Made by a program: the position numbers and the translations under genes. From positions 13,188,501 to 13,252,500 of the forward strand of contig JAEOAD010000018.1 of the NCBI GenBank assembly GCA_036365145.1: a stretch of DNA of 64,000 nucleotides, in the 5' to 3' direction. The notes under the pieces were generated by a model that made no database searches, had not been told where the DNA came from, and saw nothing but the letters and a program-made list of their open reading frames with translations. Source of the DNA: Orientallactaga sibirica (taxonomy: Eukaryota > Chordata > Mammalia > Rodentia > Dipodidae). Positions within the stretch are counted from its first letter, which is position 1. Every line of letters begins with the position of its first letter. Below are positions 21,492 to 33,030 of the stretch, one piece after another.

Positions 21492-21618
21492 CAAGTAAAA
21501 GACAGGACTTGTCTGAGAGCTTTGGAGAAAATGAAGAACCAGTTACGAAAAGGAAATAAAGACTTTGATGACCAAGCTGTAATAGCACAGGGAGCAAAGA
21601 CTTTTATGAATGAAGAAG
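21492..21618 (+). CDS. NCAPG: NCAPG exon, condensin I subunit G
   Basis: Exon of 127 bases leaving in phase 1. It encodes QVKDRTCLRALEKMKNQLRK and an acidic, polar stretch ending NEE. The acceptor is unusual: a run of 14 cytosines (21472-21485) lies just before AAATAG. The donor is GTAACAG. This is where the protein passes from helical repeats into the charged C-terminal tail, and conservation with the human protein, as I remember it, is looser here. Confidence 0.93.
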
Positions 21619-21969
21619 GTAACAGTGCACTGCCCTGATTATTTATATAATTCTAAGTATTATTTTTACTGAGGGTTTTTTTATTTTTTTCCCTGTTAGA
21701 TTGGATTTCAGAAATGAATGAAAATCTTTTTCTCATTGATTTAGGGAAAGGATGTTATCAGTGTGTTTACTTTTCAATATTATTTTTTACATTACATATC
21801 TTGTCAGAAGTTTCATTTGGTAGTATTCACCTCTTTGGGATGGTGATATATGATAACCTCTTAATAAATGGAAATATGAGTATTTGCTGTTTTTGTTTTA
21901 TAAAACAATGGAAAGATCATTGAAAATTGAGACTATCTTTTATTTACATTTCTCTACTATTTTAATCAG
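21619..21969. other. NCAPG intron, unique
   Basis: AT-rich intron of 351 bases. A plus-strand open frame at 21714-21923 is present, but without splice support or composition to suggest coding. Confidence 0.6.
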
Positions 21970-22059
21970 TAGAAGAGCATAAAGAAGAATATATGACTCC
22001 TCTAAGGGATGTAAAAAGAACTCAAGCATCCAAATCCACTCAGCAAAAGATTAACAGAG
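21970..22059 (+). CDS. NCAPG: NCAPG exon, condensin I subunit G tail
   Basis: Exon of 90 bases (acceptor TTTTAATCAG, donor GTAATG), entering and leaving in phase 1. It encodes VEEHKEEYMTPLRDVKRTQ and then ASKSTQQKINR. The MTPLRDVK motif is a proline-directed Ser/Thr site in a basic context, which suggests mitotic CDK phosphorylation as is known for condensin I tails. Its use here is inference. The segment is probably disordered. Confidence 0.93.
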
Positions 22060-22870
22060 GTAATGTAAGGGTTGAGTAGAAACTACAATAAAATTGGCTT
22101 GTTTTCCATGGAAAACATTTACTTGGCAAATTTTCTTAGGGATAGAATGTTATAAATATCTTAGGTGTGCTTAACCTCTTTTCAGTTCCTTCAGATCAAA
22201 GGAAATTTTACTCTTTGTATAGATTATGAAACCATTGCTGCTCCAAATGCTTTTGATGCAATGGAGAATATGTAAATAAAGATGGCATTATAAAGGACTA
22301 TTTGGTTAAGGGGAATGTAAGTGATAATTTATATTTTCTGGACTTTTTATTTTTACTTCATTTCCCTATCTAATTTTCATCTTTCTCCAACATAATTTAT
22401 TTCCCAAGGGGTATACAACAATAGAGGACATGTTGGGCTAAATAAATATTTACTACTAGGGGATCACTTGGAAAACCATCTGAAATTCAGATTTTTATTG
22501 TTTTATTATTTCCTTATTACAAAAGCAATGCATGCTTATTACAGAAGAATAAGAAAGAACATCCAAGCAAACCTACTATAAAGAACACTTAAAGTCCCAC
22601 CCATGAGACAACCATAGTTTTAATCTTCGAAAAATATAAATGGGCCTTTTCTAAGTAGATTTATGTTTTGTTTCTTAAAATGGCATCTGGCCATAATGTT
22701 TCATAACAAACCAGTTATTTAAAACACCAATTACTGGATATTGTTGCAATTTGTCCCACACTCTTGGCTGTTTTCATGGGGATAATGCATTAGTAAAAGC
22801 AAATAAGGTATGGGAAAAAAATTTCCAACATTACTAAATGGGGCATATAATTTTCAAATGAATCATCAAG
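22060..22870. other. NCAPG intron, unique
   Basis: AT-rich unique intron sequence before a B1 SINE. No exon seen. Confidence 0.6.
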
Positions 22871-23052
22871 TAAGCAGTTGGGTGTTTTTTTTTTTTTTTT
22901 TTTTCGAGGTAGGGTCTCACTCTGGTCCAGGCTGACCTGGAATTAGCTATGTAGTCTCAGGGTGGCCTCGAACTCATGGCAATCCTCCTACCTCTGCCTC
23001 CCGAGTGCTGGGATTAAAGGCATGCGCCACCACGCCCGGCTTTAAGCAGTTG
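22871..23052 (-). mobile_element. B1-type SINE with TSD
   Basis: Minus-strand B1-like SINE, close to consensus (CGCCACCACGCCCGGCT at right end). It is flanked by TAAGCAGTTGG on both sides, so it is a young copy. Confidence 0.94.
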
Positions 23053-23372
23053 GTTTTGATCAGGCTTTTAGTTGCAGAATAAACTATGAAAAAATCCATC
23101 TTTTTTAATAATCAAAACTTGAATGAATATACATGCTATATTTTATTTCTTATAAATAAGTACCATCACAGGGTAAATTTTATCTCATTTCTTACCTTGT
23201 ATCTAGTAAGCTCAAGTTTTGTAATCTCCAGCATTTAAGCATGCTATTTTTTTACCTTGAAATATTTACCTTGAAATTTTACAACATATTTGAATTGTAT
23301 AGGTTGTAAATTGTAAAGTGTATAGGTTCACATAGTTTACAAAGACATTACTTTGCAGTTTAAATTTTATTT
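23053..23372. other. NCAPG intron, unique
   Basis: No repeat or exon recognised. Confidence 0.55.
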
Positions 23373-23515
23373 CAAGCCGGGTATGGTGACACAAGGCTAT
23401 AAAGCTATTCCAGAGACTGAAGCCAGAGGACTGCTTGAGCCTCATGAGTTTTGAGGCCAGCCTAGGCAGCATAGTGAAACCTTGTTTCAACAAACTATGT
23501 AAAAAAAATAAAATT
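23373..23515 (+). mobile_element. Old 7SL-derived (proto-B1-like) SINE
   Basis: GCCGGGTATGGTGACACAAG through GAGGCCAGCCTAGGCAGCAT and GTGAAACCTTGTTTC. It is more FLAM-like than the lineage B1 consensus, so it is probably an early copy. Confidence 0.7.
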
Positions 23516-23611
23516 GGATTTAGAAAGGACCTGTTCTGGATCAAACTTTACTGCCTTACTTTTTTCATGACTCTTTTCCTATTCATTGTGTTGTGGCTCT
23601 AAGTGATGTGA

Positions 23612-23777
23612 TTTTTTTTTTTTGTTGGGGGGGGTGGTTAGAGGTGGGGCAAGATCTCATTCTATTTCAGACTGACATGGTACTCACTCTGTAGCCTAGC
23701 CTGGCCTTGTACTCATGGTGATCCTCCTATCAGCCTCCCAAGTGGTAGGATTGTAGGTATGAGCCACCATACCAGGA
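23612..23777 (-). mobile_element. B1-type SINE, diverged
   Basis: Minus-strand copy with a T-run and a G-run at left, ATGGTGATCCTCCTATCAGC and GAGCCACCATACCAGG. Confidence 0.75.
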
Positions 23778-24090
23778 TGCAAGATGTAATTTCTTAAAAA
23801 CATGTTTATTACATGTTTTGGTTCCCATATACAGTGAAGTAATATTTGCCTCTTTGTAACTTGCTTGCATTCTTTTTCTCTTAGCCCTAATTAGTGCTCC
23901 CTCAAAGAAGTTAATGTAAATTTTAATCTTGAGCTTTTCCCTCTTTTTGATTGTTAGAAGGTGGCTGAGAATAAGAAGGACATGTGTTAAGACTGGTTGT
24001 TGAAAATACAGGATTTAGATAGCCTGAAAATTACATTTTGAAACATTTTGCACTTAATACATTTTGGCAATAAGTTGTACTCTCTTTAAG

Positions 24091-24160
24091 GACGGAAAAA
24101 AGCGACAGCTTCTGCTAGGGCTGACAAGAGACATCAAGCTGCTGAGGCTAACTCTGAAAG
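24091..24160 (+). CDS. NCAPG: NCAPG exon, condensin I subunit G basic tail
   Basis: Short exon of 70 bases after the strong acceptor CTCTCTTTAAG. It encodes a lysine/arginine-rich piece (GRKKATASARADKRHQAAEA) and leaves in phase 2. The donor is AAAG then GTCTGT. It has the GT but lacks the usual purine-A-G at +3 to +5, so it is a weak site. The exon is kept because it is needed to keep the frame into the last exon and matches the expected CAP-G tail. Confidence 0.88.
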
Positions 24161-25069
24161 GTCTGTTGTGTGTCTACAATATATAGAAGCTTATCTCTCT
24201 CTGTATCTCTAAATAGAAAATTGTAATTTTCTTCCATGAGAGAAACTCAGTAGATAGCAAGATAGTAAAAACTAAATCGCTATGACTATCAATCTAAAAT
24301 TCCATTATCAAGAGCATTCAGTTCTTATGGCTTGTGTACTTTTTGCTTATTATTTTGCATAGCCTTTAGTTTTAGGTAATCATTGTTCACATGGTCTCTC
24401 AATTTCTGTGTATTCTAGTTACATGATCCTGTATGATTCCTTTTTGATCTTGAATTAGCAAACTCTCTTGATTTAAATAACATTTGGATTCTTTACATTT
24501 ACAGTAATAGGAAAGTTCTATGTACAGTTTTATATATTAGTGGTTGGTGTGATAAAGTGTTTATGCTTCATCACTATCAAGCCATGGTTGAAGCTGAAGT
24601 TTGCAGCTATCTTGCATTTATTATTCATTACTTTGTGACGCATATACTTTCTTTAAGTCTTGCTTAAACTTAAAGTTCCTTTGGCGGGGTTGTTTATTAC
24701 AGTTTTGGAATTTATAAACTGACAATTTTGTTTTTTCACTTTAAGTTCAAAAAAGACCTTTTTCAGACAATTATTATGTTCCCCATGTAATTATAAGCTT
24801 CATTGCAAAAGTTTGGTGTTTTTTTTTTGTTTCTGTGTATATGTTGGTTTCTCATAGTATATGAAAAATTATCTAAGCTTTCCATGATTCACTTTCCTGG
24901 ATTGCCCACCAGCTAGCCAGTGCTTTTTGGTGACTGAGATTTTAGTTTTAAGCTTAATGGAATCAAGCTATCATATACACAGTGATAACATGCTAAAAAT
25001 AAAAAAAGTTTCATTTGTAAACTGGTTTTAAAGCTTAAACCTAAATGGGTGTATTTTCAACATATTTAG
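24161..25069. other. Last NCAPG intron, unique
   Basis: About 0.9 kb of AT-rich intron without recognised repeats. It separates the basic-tail exon from the terminal exon. Confidence 0.65.
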
Positions 25070-25193
25070 TGACCTTGATGCTCCAGAACCAGAATCAGAA
25101 ATGAAGATAAGATTACCACGGCGAGCCAAAACTGCAGCCCTAGAGAAAACTAAACTTAACTTTACACAACTTACCAATGAAGATATAAGTTAA
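25070..25193 (+). CDS. NCAPG: NCAPG terminal coding exon with stop
   Basis: Terminal coding segment of 124 bases after acceptor CATATTTAG. It encodes SDLDAPEPESEMKIRLPRRA, then KTAALEKTKLNFTQL and NEDIS before TAA (25191-25193). The acidic patch followed by RLPRRAKTAALEK is the conserved C-terminal signature of vertebrate CAP-G. With the other eight exons it gives an uninterrupted 424-residue C-terminal fragment, so the gene appears functional here. Confidence 0.96.
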
Positions 25194-25262
25194 AAGAGAT
25201 GATGAAGGTGGAGTCATTTAAAATTATACTCATACTTTAATAAAGCTTTCCTTGTATTAAAA
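25194..25262 (+). terminator. NCAPG: NCAPG 3' UTR and poly(A) signals
   Basis: A short 3' UTR follows the TAA. A canonical AATAAA lies at 25239-25244 and a second ATTAAA begins near 25256. Cleavage would be expected 10-30 bases downstream. The exact end cannot be fixed from sequence alone, and a longer 3' UTR running toward LCORL is possible. Confidence 0.7.
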
Positions 25263-27328
25263 CCAGAAAATGTCTGATGTCTTTCTGGAGACTTTGGTGT
25301 GCCATGCAACATTACTTTGGCCCGTATTAAAGCATTAGGACAGAATCTGCCATCTACAGGCCACACAGGTTTTATCATGTGAAGTGTATGCCTCAGAACC
25401 TGCTTGCAAACAAGTTCTCCATGAGATTTTTACAAGATTAGGGCATTATGCAAAAATTAAGATAGTAGGCTAGTAATTTGTATTTGAGAAGCTCAGACTT
25501 AGAGTACATCAAACATAGGTGAAAATACCTTAGACACAGTTAACAAGTGAGTTTTCAAGGGCAAAAGAAGTAATACAAACTAGCCAGAAAGCTCATACCA
25601 ATGACCAGTATAATTAACCAAAGTACTCCTCACTCAGGCTATATGATTCCTATACTAAGTATATATTCAATATTACCTGCATAGGTAATCTCTCTTCGTA
25701 AGGTTTTCTATATGTGTTAGGGGAGTGTTTGCATACATTAATCATGGAGGTACTTTGTTTCTGGCATAACAAAGTAAACATTTACTGTGGATAATAGCTG
25801 GTGGGGAAAATAATGCACTGATTCATGATCACTATTTCGTCACTGCTAATTTCAGTCATCTTTTAAAACTTAAGTGTTTCAATACTTAACACTATATTAA
25901 GTTAGTCCTCTTTGCACACCCAATGAAATACTTTTTCTCATTCCTCTGATAATGATTTCCTATCTTTTTTTATTTAGGATAGGAATATCCTAACATGGAT
26001 ATGTTTTAGTAATTGTGCTTCTTTTGGTTTATTTACCCGAGGCCAGTTATTTCAAGTGATGTACTGAGATGGAGCCTAAGGTAATATTGCTGGTTTTTAG
26101 AACCAATTTACTATATCATATACATATATGTGCTTTATAGAACTCAGAAATAGGAAACAGGTCTAAGTTACAAGCAAGAATGCTTACTGAGCCAAAGGAA
26201 ACAGATATGGTTATGGTATATATGAATCATTGAGAAACAATGGCTCTTCATTATGCTGGCTCTGTGTCTTTTCCTGTGCTTCATATTCTTTATGAATTAG
26301 ATCTTCTGTTAAATCCCTGTCATTTAAAAAATATTTGAAGTACTGAAATGGTACACAAAATGTGCTGTAAGTCTTTAGAAACAACAAGCCAAAATCTCAT
26401 TTATACATGCCAGATGATACAAAAGAAAGAAGCCATGATGTTAAGTAGATATAATACCAAGGCTTACTTTTCTCTGGCATAAGAAAATTTAATTTTAAGC
26501 ACCAAATCAAGTGTTTTTACTTCATATTTTAGACATAATCATATAGCCATTGTTTAATGTATGCTTTTCATTATTAAAATGAGTTAGGAATATTATCCAG
26601 CTTTGACATGACATTCCTGTAAGCATTTAAGGAAATCACTAAAATACAATAAAACCAATGTCTAAACCCATTTACCTTCTTCCAAAGTGGTAACTTAACC
26701 AGTGTTCTTGTCTGCCTTGAGGCACAGATTTGCTGAGGACTAAACATGCAGTTGTGCCATTGCTCTTCTAGCCCATGGACCAGAGGTTGAAAATACAGAA
26801 CTGATCAACTTAAATTCTTTTATGAATGAAAACATGCCATTGATAATAAACTGATTGATCTTTTTTTCTATACATATATAACTTTAAAAGAGATATACTT
26901 CCAAGTGAAACCATCCCTTTTACCAGTTTGCTTCAAGGTAGTTGGTATCCACCTGTTACACAACTGTTCATGGGTCAGGTCATTATCACAAGTCTTTACT
27001 ATACTAGCTTTCTACATTACATATGTATTATGGTGTTAAAACTTTGTGCACAAATAAAACGGGACAATTATGTATTAAACTTAGGGCATAAAAATTCATC
27101 AGTAAAAGAGACACATCAGAGTTTGTTCATATTGCAAAGTTCCACAATGGTCTGTTGCAAAACATACAAAAACATACAAAGTATTTAATCAAAATGATTA
27201 ATGCTTATGACTTAATACAGAGACAAATCACAGGACTAGAAATATTTCAGTATCAATTGATAAAATGCTTATATTCCACAGAAAGGATACTGACATACAA
27301 AATAAAGATAGTGCAAGAACAACTCAAA
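25263..27328 (-). other. Repeat-poor interval, likely LCORL 3' UTR plus spacer
   Basis: About 2 kb with no recognisable SINE, L1 or LTR, in marked contrast to the rest of the window. It lies between the NCAPG poly(A) signal and the stop of the putative LCORL exon. Candidate minus-strand AATAAA hexamers lie at 26028-26033 and 25969-25974. I read it as the LCORL 3' UTR, possibly meeting the NCAPG 3' end. That is inference from absence of repeats and from tail-to-tail gene order. Confidence 0.45.
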
Positions 27329-27509
27329 CTAGTTTTCTTCATTTTTGACATTTTGGTTTTGAACTGTACAGCTCACTAGAGATGCTGCTGTTAAATTCAG
27401 ATTCCATTCAATAGGATGATTAAGGCACATCTTAACAGGGCTTAAAGGGCGAGTTGCTGTATTCCCATCAGACAAATTCAGTTTCTCATCAGTTTTCATT
27501 TGTAGCATG
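27329..27509 (-). CDS. LCORL: Probable last coding exon of LCORL (short isoform)
   Basis: On the minus strand, CACTTTTTTTCCAG (27510-27523) is a strong acceptor. It is followed by 181 bases open to TAG at 27329-27331. The frame (after one leading base) gives 59 residues with LNLSDGNTATRPLSPVKM, LNHPIEWNLNLTAASLV and the end QNQNVKNEEN. Low complexity is absent and the surroundings are repeat-poor. Synteny supports LCORL, a nuclear helix-turn-helix (psq-type) transcriptional regulator convergent with NCAPG in mammals. I do not recall this terminal peptide well enough to be certain, and an unrelated exon or lncRNA is possible. Confidence 0.55.
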
Positions 27510-28479
27510 CTGGAAAAAAAGTGAGGCATATTAATTTTACTTAATTTCAAATAAGTTATCAACTTTTAAAGTAAAATTTACTAATTTTGTTTAGACCTCT
27601 AAGTTAAGAAAACTATATAAACCATTTGCCAAATGGCAGTGCAAGTTTTTATATGCTTGCTTAGGGAGCTGATTAAGATATGAACTATGTCATGTGTAAA
27701 CTAGGGTTCTTGAGTTCACTCTAATACCACTGCAACTGTGGATTTTAGTAGTGTACATCAGAAAGACATTTAACATACTGGCAGGGCTTCATCCTTAAGC
27801 ATGTGCATTAATATATCATGACCAACCAGAACTACTTTAAGAAGGAATTAACATTTGTTGAACTCCTACTGTGTTTTACCTACATTCACATGTAATTACC
27901 TTATTGCAAGCTCACAATTAAGCAAGGTGTGTAAATTTACATTGAGAAAATCAATCTCTGAAAGTACAAGTCCGTCTGGTGTTGTACATTTTCTATGCCC
28001 TACAGCTTGTCTTGAGCTCTTCAGTAAGGCTGATATGTAAGAATGATGGTCCTGTTTTGATGGAAGAAGAGTGCCTGGTTCTGCTGAGTAGTGGATAGGT
28101 CAGCACAGGAACACATAGGGCTCCTACATGATACTTAATACTCTTCTTTCCTTTTTTATAAAACTCATATTGACTGGGAAGATGTGGACTTCTTTGAATT
28201 TATGTTAGGTTGGTCAGATCTCTTCATATTCCCTAATGCATACCTTCTATTTTGAGAAGAATGTTGACTTAATTCACATGCTCATGGGTATAATCCCATC
28301 TGATCCTGGATGCTTCCATTTAGAGAACCTTTTCTTCCACTCTACTCAAATACACCTTCCTCTTGCTTCCAAGCCTGACTCAAATCTTACATTTCTGTAC
28401 ATATTCTAGCAGTAAGCAAAACATTAATTGTGTGAAGCCTCTAATGAAAGCTTAGAGGAAATCTAAGGCATAGAATTCC
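27510..28479. other. Probable LCORL intron, unique
   Basis: It begins with the minus-strand acceptor of the putative LCORL exon. The rest is unique sequence with no recognised repeat. Confidence 0.5.
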
Positions 28480-28761
28480 AAGACAAAATCACAACAGGCA
28501 TTTTAAACATAATGAGGCCATGAACAACCAGCTTGATGAAAGAGAAGTGAGCAAAGAATAATCAAACAAGAATTCCAGGAATGGCTGACAGAACCAGAAG
28601 AGAACTGACAAAAAGAACTCAAAATACAATTTAAAGGATAGCATAATGAAATGGAAGAAAATCAATAAACTCAATGGAAGGCTGAATGAAATTAACAAAA
28701 AAGCCAAGTTACAGTATTCAATAGATGGCTCAATGAAATTGAATATAATTGAAAAAAGATC

Positions 28762-28975
28762 AAGGGCTGGAGAAATGGCTTAGTGGGTAAGGTGCTTACC
28801 TATGAAGAAGCCTAAGGACCCACGTTCCACTCTCTGGGTCCTGTGTAAGCCAGATGCACAAGGTGATGCACTGTAGGTCACATATGCACATAAGGTGGCT
28901 TACACATCTGGAGTTTGATTAAAGTGGCTGGAGGCCCCTGGTGCCAACTCTCTCTTGCATTAAAAAAAAAAGGCC
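28762..28975 (+). mobile_element. tRNA-derived SINE
   Basis: Plus-strand copy nested in the L1 ORF1 region, GGGCTGGAGAAATGGCTTAG to an A-run. It carries an extra internal segment around GTCACATATGCACATAAGG. Confidence 0.88.
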
Positions 28976-29188
28976 AGTCTATTGGGCTTGCTTCAAAAAA
29001 AAAGAAAGAAAGGAAGTTCAAGAGAAGGCTAAAGGAAGAGAATCAAGAAATAAAATGACCTCATAGGTAGATGGAATAAACTCAGGACATGACCAAATGC
29101 AGGAATGGATTCCAAGAGACAATTAGGTCAAAAGAGAAATGAAAATGGAATTCAAGCAAGAAATGGAGATATTGAGAAAAAAATACAA

Positions 29189-29505
29189 AGGCTGGAGAGA
29201 TGGCTTAGAGTTTAAGGCTCTTGCCTGAAGAAAAATATAATGGAGGGCTGGAGAGATGGCTTAGCGGTTAAGGTGCCTGCATGCCAAGCCTAAGAACGCC
29301 TGTTAGATCTCCAGGTCCCACATTTAGCCAGACACAAGTAATAGGGGGTGCATGTGTCTGGAGTTCATTCACAGTGGTTGAAATGGCCTGGTGTGCCCAT
29401 TCTCTCTCTCTCTGCCTCTTCTCTCTGTTTCTTTCTGTCTGTCTCTCTCTCAAAAACAAAACAAAACAAAACAAAACAAAACAACAACAACAACAAAAAA
29501 AAAAC
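29189..29505 (+). mobile_element. tRNA-derived SINE pair
   Basis: A 40-base SINE head fragment (29189-29230) is followed by a complete SINE (29245-29505) with a CT-rich stretch and a (CAAAA)n/(CAA)n tail. Both are in the L1 ORF1 remnant. Confidence 0.85.
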
Positions 29506-29950
29506 GGAAAGCAAAAATGAAATAACAGGTTCCGAAGAAAGCCTTAACCAACAGAATAGAACATATGGAGGCTAGAATATCAGAACTTGATATGACAGAA
29601 TAGATAGATCAGGATTCCCAAAGCAATGTCAAGTTCAAAAAAAGTATAAACAGAACATGAGGGAACTGGATTTGGGGCATAGAGGAAGGAGAAGAAATAA
29701 AGGCCAGGGGCACAGTGAATATTCTCAACAAAATTATTGAAGAAAATTTTCCTATCATTAGAAAAGAAAGACCTATCCAGGTATAGGAATTGCACTGAAC
29801 ACCAGAGAGATAGTACGACAGAAGATATTTCCCATGTCACATAATAATATAAAAAAAACCTAAAGAGAAAACCAGTATGAAAAGCAGAAAGAGAAAAACA
29901 GATCATTACATACTAAATTTAGCCCATCAGGATTACATGGTATTTAAAAA

Positions 29951-30156
29951 TGGAAACTAGCCAGGCATGGTGGTACATGCCTTTAATACCAACACTTGGG
30001 GAGACAGAGGTAGGAGGATCACCATGAGTTTGAGGCCACCCTGAATCTACATTGTGAATTTCAGGTCAGCCTGAGCTAGAGTGAGACCCTACCTTGAAAA
30101 ACAACAAAACAAAACAAACAAACAAACAAAAAAAGAAAAAAAAAAAAAAAAAGAAA
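29951..30156 (+). mobile_element. B1-type SINE
   Basis: Plus-strand B1-like copy nested in the L1 ORF1 remnant, with a CAAAC-rich and A-rich tail. Confidence 0.9.
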
Positions 30157-30410
30157 CTAAAACCTTGGAATGGAATCTATCAAATGTTAAAAGACCATAC
30201 ATGTCAACCAAAATGACTATTCCCAGCAAAATTATCCCTCATAATAGAAGGTGAAAGAAAAACATTTCATGATATTATCCACTTTCATGAATATATGAAC
30301 AGTAAGCCAGCCCTTTAGAAAATGCTACATGGAATATTCCATACTAAAGAGATGAACAAATATACACATGAGGCTACAGGAGAGAAAAATAAAACTCTTA
30401 CAGACAGAAA

Positions 30411-30965
30411 AGCATATAAAGACCAAGAAAACACCAAAATGCAAAGCCTTCAACCTGATAAGGAATAACAGTTCACAGTTATAACTCTGAACATTAATGT
30501 ATTCAAATCTCAAGTAAAAGATGGAGGTGAGTAGGCTGCATCAGACAACTGGACAATCTATTTGCTCTCTATAAGAAATTCACCATTAAAGAAAAACACC
30601 ACTTCAGGGAGAAAAGATGGGAAAAGATTTTAAGTAAATGAAAGTAAGAAACAAGCAGATGTGGCTATATGAATAATGGACATAAAAGCATGCAAACACC
30701 AAGAAAACACCAAATTCCACAAAACTTTCAAGATGACAGGGATTAACCTCACTTATAACAACATTCATGGAGTCAATTCCTAAGTCAAAAGACACAGGTT
30801 AACAAAACTGGATCAGAAAGCTGGGTCCACCCATTTGCTGTTTACAAGAAATCCATTTTACAATTAAAGATAAACACCACCTTAGGGTGAAAGGATGGAA
30901 ATAGAGAATCCAAGCAAATGGAAAAAAAAAAAAAAAAGCAGGAGTGGCTGTACTGATTTCTGACA
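30411..30965 (+). repeat. Internal tandem duplication in L1 ORF2 5' region
   Basis: Two consecutive diverged units (about 30411-30686 and 30687-30965). Each runs from GCAT-(A/G)-(T/C)AAA...CCAAGAAAACACC through the endonuclease-like segment ACAA/ATAAGAAATCCATT to GTGGCT. They are about 275 bp each. Confidence 0.7.
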
Positions 30966-31108
30966 AAATAGACTTTAAACCAAAAGTAGTCAAAAGAGAT
31001 ATAGACCACTTCATACTCATTAAAGAAACAATTCAACAAGGGGATATTACAAATTTATACACACTAAATACAGGAACACCAAGTTTTCTAAAACAAATTC
31101 TAATAGAT

Positions 31109-32240
31109 AAGAAACCAAAATTTGGATAATTTAACGGAGAAAATTTACAGTACTTTTTCCTGGGTCTGTTGAGCATAAGTAGCAGTAGCTTGTTTTCATT
31201 AATACAGTTCTTATAGGATAACTTGGAATTTTAAATTCTGATCTTAGAAAAATTCATTCGGTGGCAAAGATGTACAATAGTTGTCTAGTGTCATGAAGAA
31301 GTGAAGGGAATTTGTATCTTATGGATGGATGGTTTGTGAATAAAACTAGGAACATGGTATATAATAGATGTTTGATTTGTGAATAACAAAGATAAATGAC
31401 CCCCTCCCTCAGCTTCCATTTTATTTTCTTATATATTTCAGAATGAGCTTACTCTGGTTCTCACCCTTTACTGCATACGCAAGTGCCCTGTAGAATTTTA
31501 AGAACACTGATACCTGGAACAGCTAAGTCAGAATCATTTTGAAAAAAATCATTCCCCAGGATTCTAACGGGCACCCAGGCTTGAGAACACTAATTTTCCC
31601 TTCATAAAATGATGACACTGGACTGCTTGCAGGCATTAGAACAGAGGATTCAGTCTGCAGGTACCCCATGGGAAGCTATGATTCTTGATGCTGCTTTGTG
31701 ATAAAAGGTACTTGACAGTCCTTATTCTGAAAGTAATTATAGTTAACCTTTTTTTCCTTTGTAAAGAATAAATAACATTATCAATAGTTTAAATGTAAAC
31801 TTTCAGTGCTTCACTTTTCTGCCCCTTTGCTTTTAAAACTTATAGAAATAAGCTGCTTATTTGAAAAGGCATGTTTAAAAGTTGCAGATGAGAACTATTG
31901 TCATTGGTAATTATGAGCTGTCTTAATATAGCCACTTTATCCATTAATAATTTGGTGGCCTTGTTCTTTAGGGTTTAATGTTTCACTTTTTTAAAGAAAA
32001 TTATCATCCTCTTCTAAATTTTTTAGGAATTTTGCTCAAATACTTTGTTTACAATTATAATGGATTACGTGTTAATAGGAGAAATGGTTATGGCTCACCT
32101 GGAAAGAATTTCAGCATGAAGAATACATGTGAATATTTACAATGTGGAATGATCATTGACATATAAGGACTCTAGTGATTGTATTTCTCAAATAAATGTA
32201 TGTTTGTGGTTTTTCTATCTTAAAAAAAAAAAAGAAACCA
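31109..32240 (+). pseudogene. Retrocopy of an unknown mRNA 3' UTR
   Basis: The insert 31118-32231 interrupts L1 ORF2. It ends in AATAAA (32191-32196), then 25 bases, then a run of A (from 32222), and is flanked by AAGAAACCA at 31109-31117 and 32232-32240. These are hallmarks of L1-mediated retrotransposition of a polyadenylated transcript. No long frame is present, so it appears to be 5'-truncated within a 3' UTR. I do not recognise the source gene. Confidence 0.7.
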
Positions 32241-32869
32241 GATATAAATCCCAACAAAAGAATAATCAGGAGACATTAAGACAGATCATCTACACAGAAA
32301 CTGTAATAATAGAGCCAAGCAAGACCATACATTGTTAGACTTAACAGACATCTACAGAACATTCTACACTAACTATATATAATATACACTTTTCTCAGCA
32401 GCTCATGGAACATTGTACAAAATAGATCTTATATTGGGACATAAAGCATGTCCACAAATTCAGAAGCACTGACATAACTCCCTGCCTTATCTGATCACAA
32501 TGCAATAAAGTTAGAAATCAACACCAACAGAAAACACACCAACTCCTGGCGGTTGAACTGTTAAACAATGAATGGGTTGTTGGAGAAATAGTCAAATTTA
32601 TAGCTGAATGACAAAACACAAAATGCCAAAACCTATGGGACACAAAGCAGTCATAAGAAGGAAGTTTATAGCACTAACTGCCTACATTACAAAAAATAGA
32701 TCTCAAATAAAATGACTATTCATCTGACTATGTCAGAGAAGCAAGAACAGTCCAATCCCAAAAGTACCAGATAGAAATGACCAAGATCAAAACAGAAATC
32801 ACTGAATTGGACATAAAACAATTTTAAAAATTGATGAAATGAGCTGGTTCTTAGAAAAGATTGCTGCCT

Positions 32870-33030
32870 GTAGTGGTGTAATCCCACTACTTATAATCCC
32901 AGCACTTGGGAGGCAGAGGTAGGAAGATTATCTGAGTTTGAGGCCACCCTGAGACTACATAGTGAATTTCAGGTCAGCCTGGGGAAGACCTTACCTCAAA
33001 AAAAACCAATAAATAAATAAAAATAAATTT
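32870..33030 (+). mobile_element. B1-type SINE
   Basis: Plus-strand B1-like copy in the L1 ORF2 remnant (ACTTATAATCCCAGCACTTG to ACCTTACCTC). The first bases are diverged. Confidence 0.85.

Noticed and set aside
27155..27379. Plus-strand frame opposite the putative LCORL exon
   Set aside because: AT-rich with no domain. The minus strand has the better acceptor and peptide.
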